64,000 bases of DNA from the NCBI RefSeq assembly GCF_028769735.1, contig NC_088171.1, forward strand, positions 145,783,917 through 145,847,916. The letters run 5' to 3'. Every line of letters begins with the position of its first letter. Position 1 is the stretch's first letter. Below, in pieces: positions 37,233 to 49,410 of the stretch. A program made the translations under genes and the position numbers. The notes below the pieces were generated by a model that was not told where the DNA came from, searched no databases, and saw only the letters and a program-made list of their open reading frames with translations. This DNA is from Zonotrichia leucophrys gambelii. Lineage: Eukaryota > Chordata > Aves > Passeriformes > Passerellidae.

Positions 37233-40200
37233 TATACAAATATATACACATGAAAATAGACTTAAAAAGCTATTGGCATAAGAGACAACTGTGACATTTT
37301 AGTTTTGAAATGCAATCTTTTAGAAAATGAAAACTAAACTTCCTGGGGAAATTTATTCTCTTTCTAAATGTGTATAATAAAAAGAGACATAATGACTATA
37401 ATAACAGTTTATTCAACCATATAATGTTTCCTCTGCCGAGGAAAGCCAGCAGCATTTTTGGCAAATGACATCTTTTCTAAGGGCAGAAGTGGTCTGGTTC
37501 TCTGTGAGAGCAGAAGAGACTGGCAGTTTCAACAAAGACCATTTAATGTGAGGGAATCCTGCAGGAGAAAGTAAATTTCTTCTAGGGAAGAAATGTTCAA
37601 AACCAGACAAAAAGGTCAAAACCTGGCCATTAATCCCATCAGAAAATCAAAACACATTTCACATCAAATCCCATTCTCAACAAGGCTATTCAGGAAAGAA
37701 GCCAAGAAAGAGGAATCTCCAGAGATGTTGGGGACATAAAGGTACTGTGGAGGGAAGGAGGAAGAGACAAACAGGAGGGGATAGAGATGTCAGTGTGGTG
37801 ACATTCCAGGGAGAAGATAGAGAGGAGTCTGTATTTGTGCCTGCTGGTTTGACAAGCTTCACATTGAGCAGGAGTCAGAGAAAATTGATAGGAACTGGTT
37901 TTAAGAGGAAAACAGATCTGCATCAGCTTTTCCAGAGTACAGTGACTCAGTCTGAGCAAATCTGCAAATCCAATATCTCCAAGGTTAAGCTTAAACTCAC
38001 AAAAATGCAAAGGCAGTATTCTGTACCGTTGAGAATCTGGATGATTTGTTTGGCAATGTTTCCTTTATTGTGACACCTAAAAGAAAATTTGTCTTGAGGC
38101 TTTGTTTTCTAAAGTGTCTTTTTAGACTGCTCATGTGTAAAGGTTTAACTATGAAAAACAAAGGAGGTTTCTACATTGAAAAACTGTATTAAATTAAAAT
38201 TATGTTTTGGGGAAGCACTTTAATAACTGCAGATATTCTGGGAGAATTGCAGAATTGTTAATATAAAGTAATAAAAAAGTTTTGAAAATAAGAGAATGTA
38301 GAAGCATAATTAAACCTAAAATAAACACAGTTTAGAAACAGAACTGTGTGGTTTAGTTATCTCAACTGCCTTGATTCAGCCCTAGGAGAGTACTTTGAAG
38401 AAACTGTGTAAAAAATTCAGCAATCCTGGTGCTTAGAAATTTGTCATGTTTCTCACATTTGGGCTATTATATTAAGGTCAATTATCCTGTTATGGTCCAT
38501 GTCATGATGGGGGAGAGCAAAGATTTATATAACAAGTTCTTGGTGCCACTCCCAAAAGGGCTAGAGGAGGAAGGGAAGAGCACTGTTATTCTACTGGGTA
38601 AATCCATATCTTGCCCACCCTTCACATGATTTGTGCAGTTCTGGAATTCCCATCCTGCAGGATTTATGTAATACTTGCAAAAATTCAGAGAAGCATCTCA
38701 GATACAATCAATGTGAGAAACTGATTTTGTTCCCAGGAGAGACCAAGCTGGAAGCCTTTAGCCCAGACAAGAGACAACTTAGAGAAAAGAGGCGGAAATG
38801 CAGCTGAAGTCTGTAAAAGATGTTTTGGCATGGAAAGGTTTGTTGGGATAGATAGTTTACAACCTCTTCAATAAAAGGGCTACAGACATACAATTATACA
38901 GAAGGGAAGGAGGCTGAGAAGAAACAAAAAGTATTTTTTCATCATATTGCATGTAGTTAAACTGCAGACCTCCTTCTGAAGGATATAGCAGGCGACAAGG
39001 TTTCCAAAGATGAGAGGAAACACTAGACAGGTTAATGAAGGATTAAGTTATTGAGCATTCATAAAGTGCTATAAGTTATATTGTGAAAGAAAAGATAAAA
39101 ATAAATTAAAGAAAAATTTAAAATTAGCAGAAAATGACCAATAAATCTCAAAAAAAATTTTTTTAAAAGTCATATTTTTTAAAATTATTATTTCTCTGTT
39201 GACTGCCCTTGTGATTACACCTTGGAATACTAACTTCTATAATGAGTTCCTTGCCAGGTGAACTGTACCTATAGCCAGCAGCTAGTAGGCAAGACAGCCA
39301 TCTTTGGTGATACAAAATCTTCTGTATTCTTCTGTTACAAAGCCTCTGCAAGGCTGGTGGTGTAGGGGACTGGTCCCCTTAGAAGACTGAACCATGTGGT
39401 TGAACTCCTGTAATTGCACAGCCAAAACAATAATTCATAAAGGTGCATAAATGAGAACTAACAGAAACTGAAGAGAAAGCAGCCAGGGAAGATCAGGGTA
39501 ATAGGAAAACAACTTTTTTTTTTATTATTTTCCATGGATGTTGAAAAGCTTTGCACTTGGACATGACCTGCAGCACAGCCAGGTAAGCTCTTTAGCCAAG
39601 ACTAAGTGCAGAATAACGAGGGGCCTTTGTGGATTTCCAGAGGCAGCTGTTCCCATGACTCTGCTGCCACTGCAATGATTTGAGATTGCAAACAGATGGG
39701 AAGGTAGTCAGCATAACAACAGGGGAGGCATCCATGAAAAAACACATTTCTTAATACGTGACTGTGGCTGAAAGAAAAAAACCTGTAAAAGTTGATGGGC
39801 TGCAGCTATCCAGTTTCTCTCAGAACAATATAGGCAGAAAGAAAAAAAGAAAACACTCTGGCAAGAAAAACTGAGGTTAAGATATAAACAGACTCTTCAG
39901 TCTCCTGCAGCCTGGCTCATCCTGCCTGCATGACAGGATCAGATTCTCTTCAATCTCTGAAAGCCCACAAGACCCTCTGGCTGGAGGCCCTGGATAAAAG
40001 CTCAGTTTCAGGGTGTACCTTGTGCAAAAGACTTGGATGAGATCAGATATTTGGCAAGTCACTTGAAAAATATCTGAAGGACCGCAGTGAGCTTAACTCT
40101 CCAGGTAAAATCCTGCTAACACCAGGGCCAGCAGCTAATGCTGCTGCAGAACTGATGTGAGTTATATTAAACTGAAGTTAAACTAGGCAAATTTTGCTTC

Positions 40201-41449
40201 TCTAAGCTTTTTTGCTAAATGTCCATGAAGAACAGCAGAATGATCCCAGAGTGTCACCTGGCTAGCTCCTGGGCATCACAACCTGGTCACCTGCATGCCA
40301 GCTAAAGGACTTGAGAGGAGCACGTTGTACCTCCACAATGCCAAGCCTGCTGGACACTGTTTTTCTGAGCCCTCCAACCTCCCCTCTGAATCTGGCAGTG
40401 ACACACCACCCCACACACCTCCATCCAGCCTTGTGCTTCATGTGACTTCTCCATAAAGGCAAGACAACTCAGCAGGTGCTGAATGACTTAGGGTCAGAAT
40501 GAGTTCACTCTGTTCTTATCCACATTTCTCATCCACCTTTCACAAAGTGAAGAATTTTTTCTACCAGTGTATATGGAAAAAATGCAGCAAGCAATGTTAG
40601 TAGCAATGACTCAGTCTGTGTCCCAGGAAGGGGCCATGCTCAGGGCATGGATAAGGCAGCAGTCCAAGTGTGGTGTTACTTTCAGAAACCTTGGAGTACC
40701 CTCTGGGGCTTGCAGACCTTCAGGCAGGAGCTCTGTCTGTGACTCTGGGAGGTTCAGTCTTGGAGCAGCCACCCCATGTACTCAGCAGCAACATCTTCCA
40801 AACCTTACCATTATTTCTCTTTGGACCACACAGACCCCACAGTCACCAGATGAACATCTTGGCAGCTGCACCTGTCTGCTGAAGCATGATCCACGTGTGA
40901 GAAGAGCATATTAACAGTGAGACTTTGAACTCAAATCCATAAAGATGATGTTGAAATGTTTTCAGGGCCAGGTACTCACTGCATATTTTCCTTCATAAAA
41001 TATTGAAGTCAAATAGTAAAACATAAAGACTAAAATTTCCTTAGGAATGACTAAAGGGATGGCTGTTTCTTGTCTGAAGGGCATTGAATAAAGCATGCCA
41101 TTATAAGATTACAGCTCTTCCAGTGACCACTCAAAACCTGGGAGTGGAACATTTCAGGGAGTGGAACTTCACCAGGTGAGGGTTGCACAAGCATGATGGA
41201 GAGGGAGCAGAGCTTTTAGAACCAACCCTGTGGTTTAGGAACCTCAGTCAAGGAACAAACACTTGGAAGACAGGTGTTCAAGAAACCACTCTGAAAATGA
41301 AGTTTTGCTTTCCCCATCATTTAAGAGATCTCTTGAAAATATTGACAGGGAGCCTGGGCTTGAAGCAGCTCAGATTCCATCATGGGGTGGGAGCGAAGGA
41401 ACTTTGTCCTGTTTTTAATGGAATTTATGTGGGATACAGGATTGTGTTT
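37233..41449. other. Intergenic, no gene seen
   Basis: Mostly AT-rich with purine-rich stretches at 37740-37900 and 38740-38830. Short frames up to about 115 codons have no domain. A small palindrome (AGGGGAC TG GTCCCCT) occurs near 39365. No known repeat recognised. Confidence 0.65.
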
Positions 41450-41780
41450 GTTAAAAGTTGATGATGATTCTGTTTACCAGAAAGCCCTGTGGGAGGGCAC
41501 AGCAGCAGGCTGGGTGGTTGGAGGTCACTTGGGGGGTGACAGGCACTTGTAGGGAGAGGCTGTGGACAGCAGGAGAGAGGGAAGGTGATGGGGTGATGGG
41601 ACAGGTGGAGAGCAGCACTGAGAAGCCGAGGAGTGCCATTCCTCTGTTAACTTCTGATTATGTCCAGTGGAAACTAAAGGTATATAAGGGAAGAGTTTTC
41701 TACAATAAAGTGAATTCCTCAGTATGCACAAGGGAGTCCGTGTGTCTTTGTTCCCCATTGCTACAAATAGAGATAAAACA
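41450..41780 (+). mobile_element. Probable solo LTR, avian retrovirus-like
   Basis: A GC-richer, purine-rich U3-like segment leads to TATATAAG (41681-41688), followed 15 bases later by AATAAA (41704-41709) and then a short R/U5-like segment ending near 'ccattgctaca'. This spacing of TATA box and polyadenylation signal is that of avian retroviral LTRs and resembles the minus-strand solo LTR at 26316. I could not find a clear target duplication, so both ends are approximate (the left end could be TGATGATGATT near 41459). No internal retroviral sequence is seen. Confidence 0.55.
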
Positions 41781-44479
41781 AATCTGCCCACGATAGAGTG
41801 GATACAGAGCTTTCTGCCTTGGTGCAGTTCTTGATCACATGAGTGAGGCAAAGATTTTCACCTGCACACACCCCACTGCTATCCTCTAACCTTAATCAAG
41901 CTACATTTTTACACATGAGCAAGGAAGAAAAATAGACTATTCCTTTCTGGAATTACTGATTGTTTTCAGCATCAGTATCCTGGCAAATAAATTGTAGGCA
42001 CTTCTGTAATATCAAAGGCAGCAACTAACAAATGTTCTTATTCAATCCATGAGCCAGGAAATTCATTGGGCACAGGGTGAAGTGTGGTCACTGCTATCAA
42101 AGTATATTGTCTACTCTGTGAACAGAGTTTTGGATGTGAACCAAAGCTTTCTTGAGGGAGATAAGCTTGTTATTCAGACAGTAAAACGTTATGATTAACA
42201 CCTGATGAAGCATTAAAGAACCATAAAAATTCTGCTACCTGGGAAAGATTACTTAGCAGGAGGCTGCCTGTGCTTTGGCAAGCAAGTGTGTAGCAGCTGA
42301 ACTTGGTGCCTCAACTTGCCATGAAAAAGTGGATTTATGCACTCATTTTGTGGTGCAAAGAAAGCAGAACCACCCAGCCAGCTGCAGACATGAACAGGCA
42401 GATTTTGTTTCTGTTTGCACCGGAATGCCCCAAGTTCCAGGAATTCTTGCCCCACCTATGAATTGCAAGTACAAAAGAAATTAAATGAAAGTTCAGTGCA
42501 GTTTATATTTGCTTTCACAGCTTATCAAGCACAACTTTTTGTAAATCTGCATACTTCTTTCATCGTGTTGAGTAGCAAGGATGATTTCTACCCCTGCTTG
42601 CTATGGCACTGTTCATTGTGGAGGAGACAGTGCATGCCCAGGTCTCATCCCGACTTGTGTCAGGAACTTGGCAGATCTGGCAAAGTGCTAAAGTGGGTGC
42701 TTTGATGAAAATCCAGACTTATGTTCACTCTGAAGGCTGGAAATGGGACCAATCTCTAGCAGTGACCCCTTTGGATGCTGCTGAACTGGAGCCTGGTGGG
42801 ACATCCAGGCCTATAGCTTTGGACCTCTGTACAATTATCCTCTATGAAGTTCCTAATTTAGTCTAAAATGACAGAGGTTCTATTAGGGACAGGTTATGTA
42901 AAATTAAAAGTAGTCTTTAGGGATGCTGACCAGCCTCATTAACAGGCTCTGCTGAGCATCAGCTGCTGAGCCACAGGCTTGCATTTTTTTGAAGTGAATA
43001 GCAATGCTCAGTTGTGCTAAGGTACTATTTTTTCACATTAAGTTTTAAAAATCTCAAAACATTTTAGGTTGCCTTAATTTTTTTTCCTTTTTCTTTTGAA
43101 ATGAGGCTTCAGATGAGAATGAAAACCCACAGCCAACCCTAGAAAATCCAGGTCATTGATCCTGAAGCGAGACTAAAATGGAGTAATGGCTTTGCTCAGA
43201 CTGAACACAAACACAGTTAGCACATGGCCAGGTTTACACCTGTACAAAGTGAGACTGAGTGTCCCCTACCCTGCTCTGAGCAGATGGTGGTTAAAGCAGT
43301 GGATTAAGATGGACGATTGAGTCCAGGAGCAGTAAAGGAACAGTATCCATCTGTCAGTAAATCAAAACTCTGTGCCTCATCCCTATCTATCAATAAAAGT
43401 GACAATACTATATTTCACACACCCTGTTTACACAGTAAACTGTGCCAGATCAAGCCTTAATATGCATAATTAATGTAATGGTTTCCAGCCTCCTTTGGGA
43501 CCTCCAGCAAAGCCTGTAACCCAGATAATGCCAAGCTGTGTTGTGGGGGTGAATGATTCAGCAGCGTGGGAGGCAGAGAGGAATCACCCTCCACGTAAGA
43601 GCTTCAGGGCAAGCACTAAGCAAGGAGCTCCTGGCTCCTCCACGTGTTCTTTACCTGTCCCATGCTGGTTTGATCTAATGGGAAAGTCTGCCCATGTACT
43701 TGACTAATATATTCCTCAGCTCTCATGTTTCCTGGTTGCCATTTGGCTGCTTTCATACTTCTGTAATCTCATTTGACTAACTTTATGTGACATGAGTATT
43801 TGCATATATAAAAAGTAATATTTTTGTTGAATGCCATTTGCAGGCTAATGTTGAAGAGAAGAAAAAAAGGATCTGAAATAAAATGTGATACTCAAACCCC
43901 TGATGTCTTATTAACATTTGAGGATAAAAGAGAGGGAAGGAGCAGAAACAGCACATCTGCCAGTAAATAGAGACTCCATTTAGGTTATAATAACCAAGTC
44001 CTGGAGAGTCCTTGTTTCAGGACTGGATCAGTAGTATCATGGATGGGCTTCAGTGGAATTTTTCATCTGATTGAAGTTTATCCCTTTTTTGCAATATCTG
44101 AAAGGGCTTCCTTGGTCATAGGTAGTGAACAATGTAGAACAGATGGCAGCACAGGATGATGGCAAGGGAATAACCTTGGGGCAGAAATAACAAATATCTA
44201 GGAAAAGAAAATGTTGAGTATAATAATGTACATTTGATGGGCTGGGATCTGGACGCTCTTGGACTGTGTTCTGAGGGATCTTGGAGTGGGGGGAGGAGTT
44301 TTTCCAATTCCTGGTGTAATATTTGAAGAAGAGACTCATAAAGCAACAATGCGTGAGGAATGTGAATTCTGTTCATCTCCAATTCTCCTATGAGCTCCAT
44401 GGGTCAACTTCCAGGGCCATGTGTGTGTTTTTAAAGCTAAGACAGCACTGCATTTGCTGACAGATCAGAAACCTATTGG
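41781..44479. other. Intergenic, no gene seen
   Basis: No coding frame of note. The segment 43240-43490 includes GGATTA and ATGCATAATTAAT words typical of homeodomain and POU sites and may belong to the regulatory-looking block that follows. The rest is ordinary AT-rich sequence. Confidence 0.6.
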
Positions 44480-45080
44480 ATGCCTTATAAATAAGGCACA
44501 GAAATCATTAGAGAGAAGTGTGTGTCAGCCAGCACGGGGATATGGCTGCGCACGCTGACGGAGTTCTTTACCACTTCATATAAATCAGGTACATTCCAGT
44601 TGGCATGTCTGTCCTCTTCTCTGCTTCTTTGTCAGAGAGGCACTGAAGGGGCTGGTTGCTGTCAGTGAGATAAATCAAAAGCTATACTGTGACTGTTGTG
44701 GTGCCCTGTTTTCACCACAGCCTCTAAAGCGAGATATAACCAGCACTAAATTTCCAGGTCTACGTACAGCAGCAGAGGTTAAGAGAGCAGCGGTGGATTT
44801 TTTATGTTGTCTGGTATTTTCCAGCTGTTTTTAATATGTGCATCTCTTGAAGAGCTCTGCATGAGTCATCAGCTCAGCACACAATGCTTACTTTTCATTG
44901 TTAACCTCTCATAATTCACCTTAGCAGTTCCTGTTACTCTTCCCGAACCGAGGCGATGCTAAAAAATCCATTATGTTGAGACAATGTAGTGCTGCTGCTG
45001 GAAGATACGGGTTTGGAATTATGTTTATTTTACACAGCTCAACAAATTCTTCTGTTTGGAGAGATGGTTATGCTTTTCAC
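44480..45080. promoter_or_regulatory. Candidate conserved non-coding element (inferred)
   Basis: This stretch differs from its surroundings: it has more CpG (gcgcacgctgacgg near 44550; cccgaaccgaggcgatg near 44942) and no repeat family. It carries dense factor-like words, including TGAGTCATCAGC (AP-1/MAF-like, near 44863), paired TGTGGTG and CACCACAG (RUNX-like, about 44697-44721) and AGATAAATC. No frame is long or domain-bearing, so an exon is unlikely. I infer an enhancer-like element; conservation was not tested. Confidence 0.3.
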
Positions 45081-45439
45081 TTGACAGCCACTGCCACAGT
45101 GAAGCTCACAGTAGGGGACAAGGAATAGTTTTCAGGACATTTAGGAAGCAGAGATGGGACAAATTCCTTAGGACAGGCATGTCCATTGCATCAGGTGGGA
45201 GCTGTATATGACACTTTTGTCATTTGTCTCTGTGTCTCTTTTCTCCCTAGCTCTTTCCAGAAGCATTCTCAGGCAGTATGGTTCTTCTCTCATGGATGAA
45301 GCACTGGGAAAAGTGGGCATGAAGCTGCTTTCTCCTAAGACAGGACAGTGACAAAAAATGAATAACAGAAAACTCTCATTTAAAAGGGAAGATTATATGA
45401 ATGAACCTTCCAAGCAGTGCTTTAGGTTACATTATCCCG
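45081..45439. other. Intergenic, no gene seen
   Basis: Short stretch between the candidate regulatory block and an old CR1. No coding frame, RNA gene or repeat recognised. Confidence 0.65.
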
Positions 45440-45990
45440 AGCCTTCTTATTCCAAGTTCTGAGTATTTCCTCCACTTTTCTGGACAATGTGTTTCAATGG
45501 TTAATTGCTCTTCAGTGAAACTTTTTTTTCTTATATCCAGACGAAATTTCCCTGAAGCAACTTCTACCCACTGCCTCTCATCCTGCCACCATGCATTTCT
45601 GTGTAGGGAGCACCTCTCTTCAACTGCATCCCCAGGAGTCAAAGATGGCGATTAGATCTCCCTGAGCCTTTCCTTCTCTAGGTGTAGCAAACCAAAGTTT
45701 CTTTTTCTTCTTGACAAAGCTAATTTTCAGCCTTTGTCCATGTGTCAAGTTCTCGAACCATCCAACAACCTCCACTGGACCACCTCCAGTACTTCAAGAT
45801 TTCTATTGAACTGAGAGGACCAAATCTGGCTAAGACATGCCGAGTAGAGCAGAGTGATCCCTTCCCTTGATCTGCTGGCTACAGGACTGCAAATGTGGCT
45901 CAGGATCTCTTTCTTCTGTTGCTGCTTCAAGGACACATTACTCTTTCCTGTTCAGCTTACTGCCTGCCAGATTCCTTGTCCTTTCCTGCA
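45440..45990 (-). repeat. CR1 LINE fragment, old, including ORF2 end
   Basis: On the plus strand the antisense CR1 order is visible but decayed: 'cttatatccagacgaaatttccc', 'cccactgcctctcatcctgcca', 'gattagatctccctgagcc', 'tccactggaccacctccagta', 'tcttgatctgctggct' region, 'gagtagagcagagtgatcccttccc', and 'gacacattactc...gttcagctt' (each in part). It therefore includes the 3' untranslated region and the end of the reverse-transcriptase reading frame on the minus strand. Many substitutions and small indels indicate an ancient copy. The limits are approximate. Confidence 0.75.
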
Positions 45991-48900
45991 GAAATTGGAA
46001 AGATCTTCATGGGCAAAACCAGTCTGATTGACACTGGTGGTCACAGTGTTGTTGTTAATGGCCCAGTGCTCCCTCAGAGTCTAAAACCAAGGACTTTGAA
46101 CATGAAGTGTTTTCTGCAAGTGTATCTGCACCACCTCAGTTATTAACTAAAGCATATCCTTGTGGTCACAAAGCCAAACCCCCAAACACTGACCTTTATA
46201 CAATTAACTTTTTTATAAAAGTCCCCCACTGTCTGCTGCCCATCCACACTAAGTGGGCCAAGCCTTTCAGACCTCAATCCAGAATTTTTACTTTGAGATT
46301 TTCCACTGGCAGATGTCTAAGGGCATGCTTGGATCACTCTCTTTTATTGCATCTTCTGTATTACTTCCTACCCTGTTACCCATACAGCTAAATACCATTT
46401 TTGCTTTCTGCTCCACAGTCAAGCTTTCTGCAATTACCATCTTTACACAGTGACATTTCTCTCTTCCTCTTAAGTATTTAAAATGAATCTAAATGTTATC
46501 ATTAAGAATAGCACTTTGGAGCCATTAACGTGTATGGGTATTTCAATACAGATCAACTCTCACTGTTTGTATTTCTCTGTGAGAGAAAATTGCTTTGACT
46601 TTCACTCCCCAAACAGGTTTTGAGTGTTTGAGGAAGATGTGTTTCTCTGCAGCATTGGAAGGACATTTTGATGGCTATGAAGTGGTGGAGAAAAAAAGTA
46701 AAAATAACACCAAGTTGAAAATAAAGCTGGCATTTGCTGTTTCTCCTTGTCACAGATATCAGTTTACAATTCAGAGTGGAGGCAGAACTAGGAAACAGAT
46801 TTAGTTTTAGGAGCAACACTATTGTTTTCCCCATAGTTATTCACCAGATTTTCTCGATATTCTTGACAACAGTAGAGGCACCCACAATTTTATTTATCTC
46901 CCAAGCTGTGTTGCTAAGGGATAGACACATGCTGGGATCTGTCACAAATAAAGCTTAATATGCTAATTTGGTCTAGTTATTAGCACACTGATGATACAAA
47001 ATTGCAATAAAGTTTGCCAATGAAAAAAGTGAAATCTGTATTCTAATCCCAAATAAAAGTTTTAGGACTACTGATTTTAAAATACAATGAAATTGTAATA
47101 ATGAAATATCAGTCAGTGCTGCATGATGCTCTTGAGAATTCAAGTGCAGTGCTTGTAATTTCAGGAGATAATTATTTTTCTGGTAAGATCTTCCATGTAG
47201 GAGACATTGTATGGCCTTTTTTTATTGGTTTCCTGTACAGACAAATAGTTTTCATTTCATTTTCTATTTATAGAGTAATGTAACTTGTAATAGAGTTATG
47301 GTTTGCCACGTGGTTTATATGCATCATTGTCCTATATGCCTCCTACTTAAATAACAGAGGTGCAAAGTGAATAGTAACAAGGAAAAATTAGTGGAAGGAA
47401 GAAGAGAACCTAGGCAGTTGAAAAGAGGTGAACTCCCTGGATTCAGTCATAGAAATATGGTCTGGAGGCCTCCATAAGATAAGGGCTACCTGGAACAAGC
47501 AAATGATATCAACAAATGATTTTGTGATCTCACAAAACTTTGCACATGAAAGGGCAAATAAAAATTCCAAGAGATTGATCCAAACATGAATAGAGCTTTG
47601 GAAGATATAGAGTTCAGCAGATGGCAAAATATTACCCATCAGTTGTGGTTATTGTCATGTTTGTGCAGTCCTTGGGGTCTGAAACTCAGATGAGCAAGAA
47701 CTCTCTGCCACCATCTACTGATGGACTGGGGGAAGAGAGATAGATAATTATCTCAGACAATGTCCATGGCAGGATGGACATTTCTGAAGTGTTGTTCACA
47801 ATTCATTCAAGGATGAGAATAAAAGAAAGAGAGTCTTTTGTTATGTTCACAACACTTCTAAGAATCAAAGGATGAGCTCTTGTGTCACTGGATTACACAG
47901 GACAGGGATTCTACTGTGGGGGAAAAATGAGTAAAGGTCTTGATTTTCAGCCTATACCTCCTATTTTGAAATGAATTGAACTCCTCAAAGTGAGACTGGA
48001 CAATGAAGTTGACCTGGATGTGGAGATATGACAAAGAGGTGACAAGACATCTTTATTCCCTCACAAAGGAGCTTTAATTAATTCAGGAGAGGGAAAAGCC
48101 CGGAGATCCTGATCTTGCAGTACACCTAAAAGTCCCTGTATGCTGGACAACAGCCAGCATCAGCAGGGTGCTGGGAGATGAGAAAGAAAGAAGCAAGAGA
48201 AAGTGAAGTAAAAAGAAAGCACTGCCTCAAAAAGATGCAACAGCACAGGGGCTGTGAAGGGACAGCAAGGTGTCTCTTTAGGGTGAACCTTTCCTCTCTT
48301 TCCAGAGTCAATCCCACCTACAGGCTGTCCTCCTCTGGGACATCACCTGGGGAAATTGCCTTGGATTTGTGGGAAGCATCTGAAGCATGTTTCCTTACTG
48401 GAATCCTCTTATGCCACTTGGTATCTGGATTTCTTGATGCCAGCCATTTCTCAAAGGAAAAAAAAAAAGTCACTTTATAAATTTTTCAGCATCCTACCTT
48501 ATTGAAGAGTCCCATATATGAAAGTATTTCTAGTAAATGTGTTTCTTTTTGTTTGAAGGCACAATGTGCCACTTTTTTGGGAACTTTTCAGGAAGTAGAT
48601 AGATGTTAAAAGCAAGGATAAAGTCTCTAATAGTAACTTGTAAATAGATATGAATGTGCCATTTGTGTGGTTCCAGCAATCTAGAAGTGTGCAAACATGA
48701 GTAACCCACAACTGGATCTGAATAAATATAACTCATCTCTCCCTACAGCCTCCTGAGGGCTCGAAATTAAAACCTTTGTTTGCCTGCCAAAGGCGTGGAA
48801 GAGAGACAACTTCATTACAAACAGCACAGGAAGATGTGGGCTAGGATCAAATGGAAATTTTTTGCTTATTTCTATATTTTCCTAACATTCTTTTGTGCAG

Positions 48901-49135
48901 TCTCCTCAAGGAAAAATCACAAAACCAGGGAATATACTTTTTTGTTTGGTTGGTTGGGTTTTTTTTTAAATATATATATTTAGGGATTGCATTTGCATTA
49001 GTTACAGAGGCCTTGATGGATTTGCTTCTGTCTTCCCCTGCATTTGTCCCTGTGGCAAAGAACCAGGAATGATGTCAGCAGTGCTGGAGCTTATGATGCT
49101 GTAGATTTTACAGAAAATTGATTTGTTTGGATTGT
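45991..49135. other. Intergenic, no gene seen
   Basis: AT-rich. No convincing coding frame and no further repeat that I can name. A 12-bp palindrome TGGAGGCCTCCA lies near 47462. A T9 run and a TATATATA run occur at about 48960-48980. Confidence 0.65.
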
Positions 49136-49410
49136 CATAGAATGGTTTGGGTTGAAAGGGATGTTAAACATCATCTACTCGTGGGCTGTGGGCAAGGACA
49201 ACTCTCACTAGATCAGATTGCTCAAAGCCCCATTCAACCTGAACATTTCCAGATGTTGATGGGGCATCCACAGCTTCCTTGGGCAACCTGTGCCTCATCA
49301 CCCTCAGAGGAGAGTTTCTTCCAGATATCTAACCCAAACCTCCCATCTTTCAGTTAAAGCTATTGCCCCTTGTCCTATCACTGCATGTCCTCATAAAAAG
49401 GGCAAAGAAA
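49136..49410 (-). repeat. CR1 LINE 3' end, 5'-truncated
   Basis: The plus strand begins 'catagaatggtttgggttgaaaggga', followed by 'agatcagattgctcaaagcc', 'atttccagatgttgatggggcatcc', 'gggcaacctgtgcc', 'tttcttccagatatctaacccaaacc' and 'ccccttgtcctatcactgcatg' (each in part). This is a minus-strand CR1 3' untranslated region of about 275 bp, moderately diverged. Confidence 0.88.

Noticed and set aside
39340..39420. Stretch with GGTGGTGTAGGGGACTGGTCC and TGGTTGAACTCC as a possible tRNA relic
   Set aside because: Box A and box B spacing and a four-arm fold do not fit.
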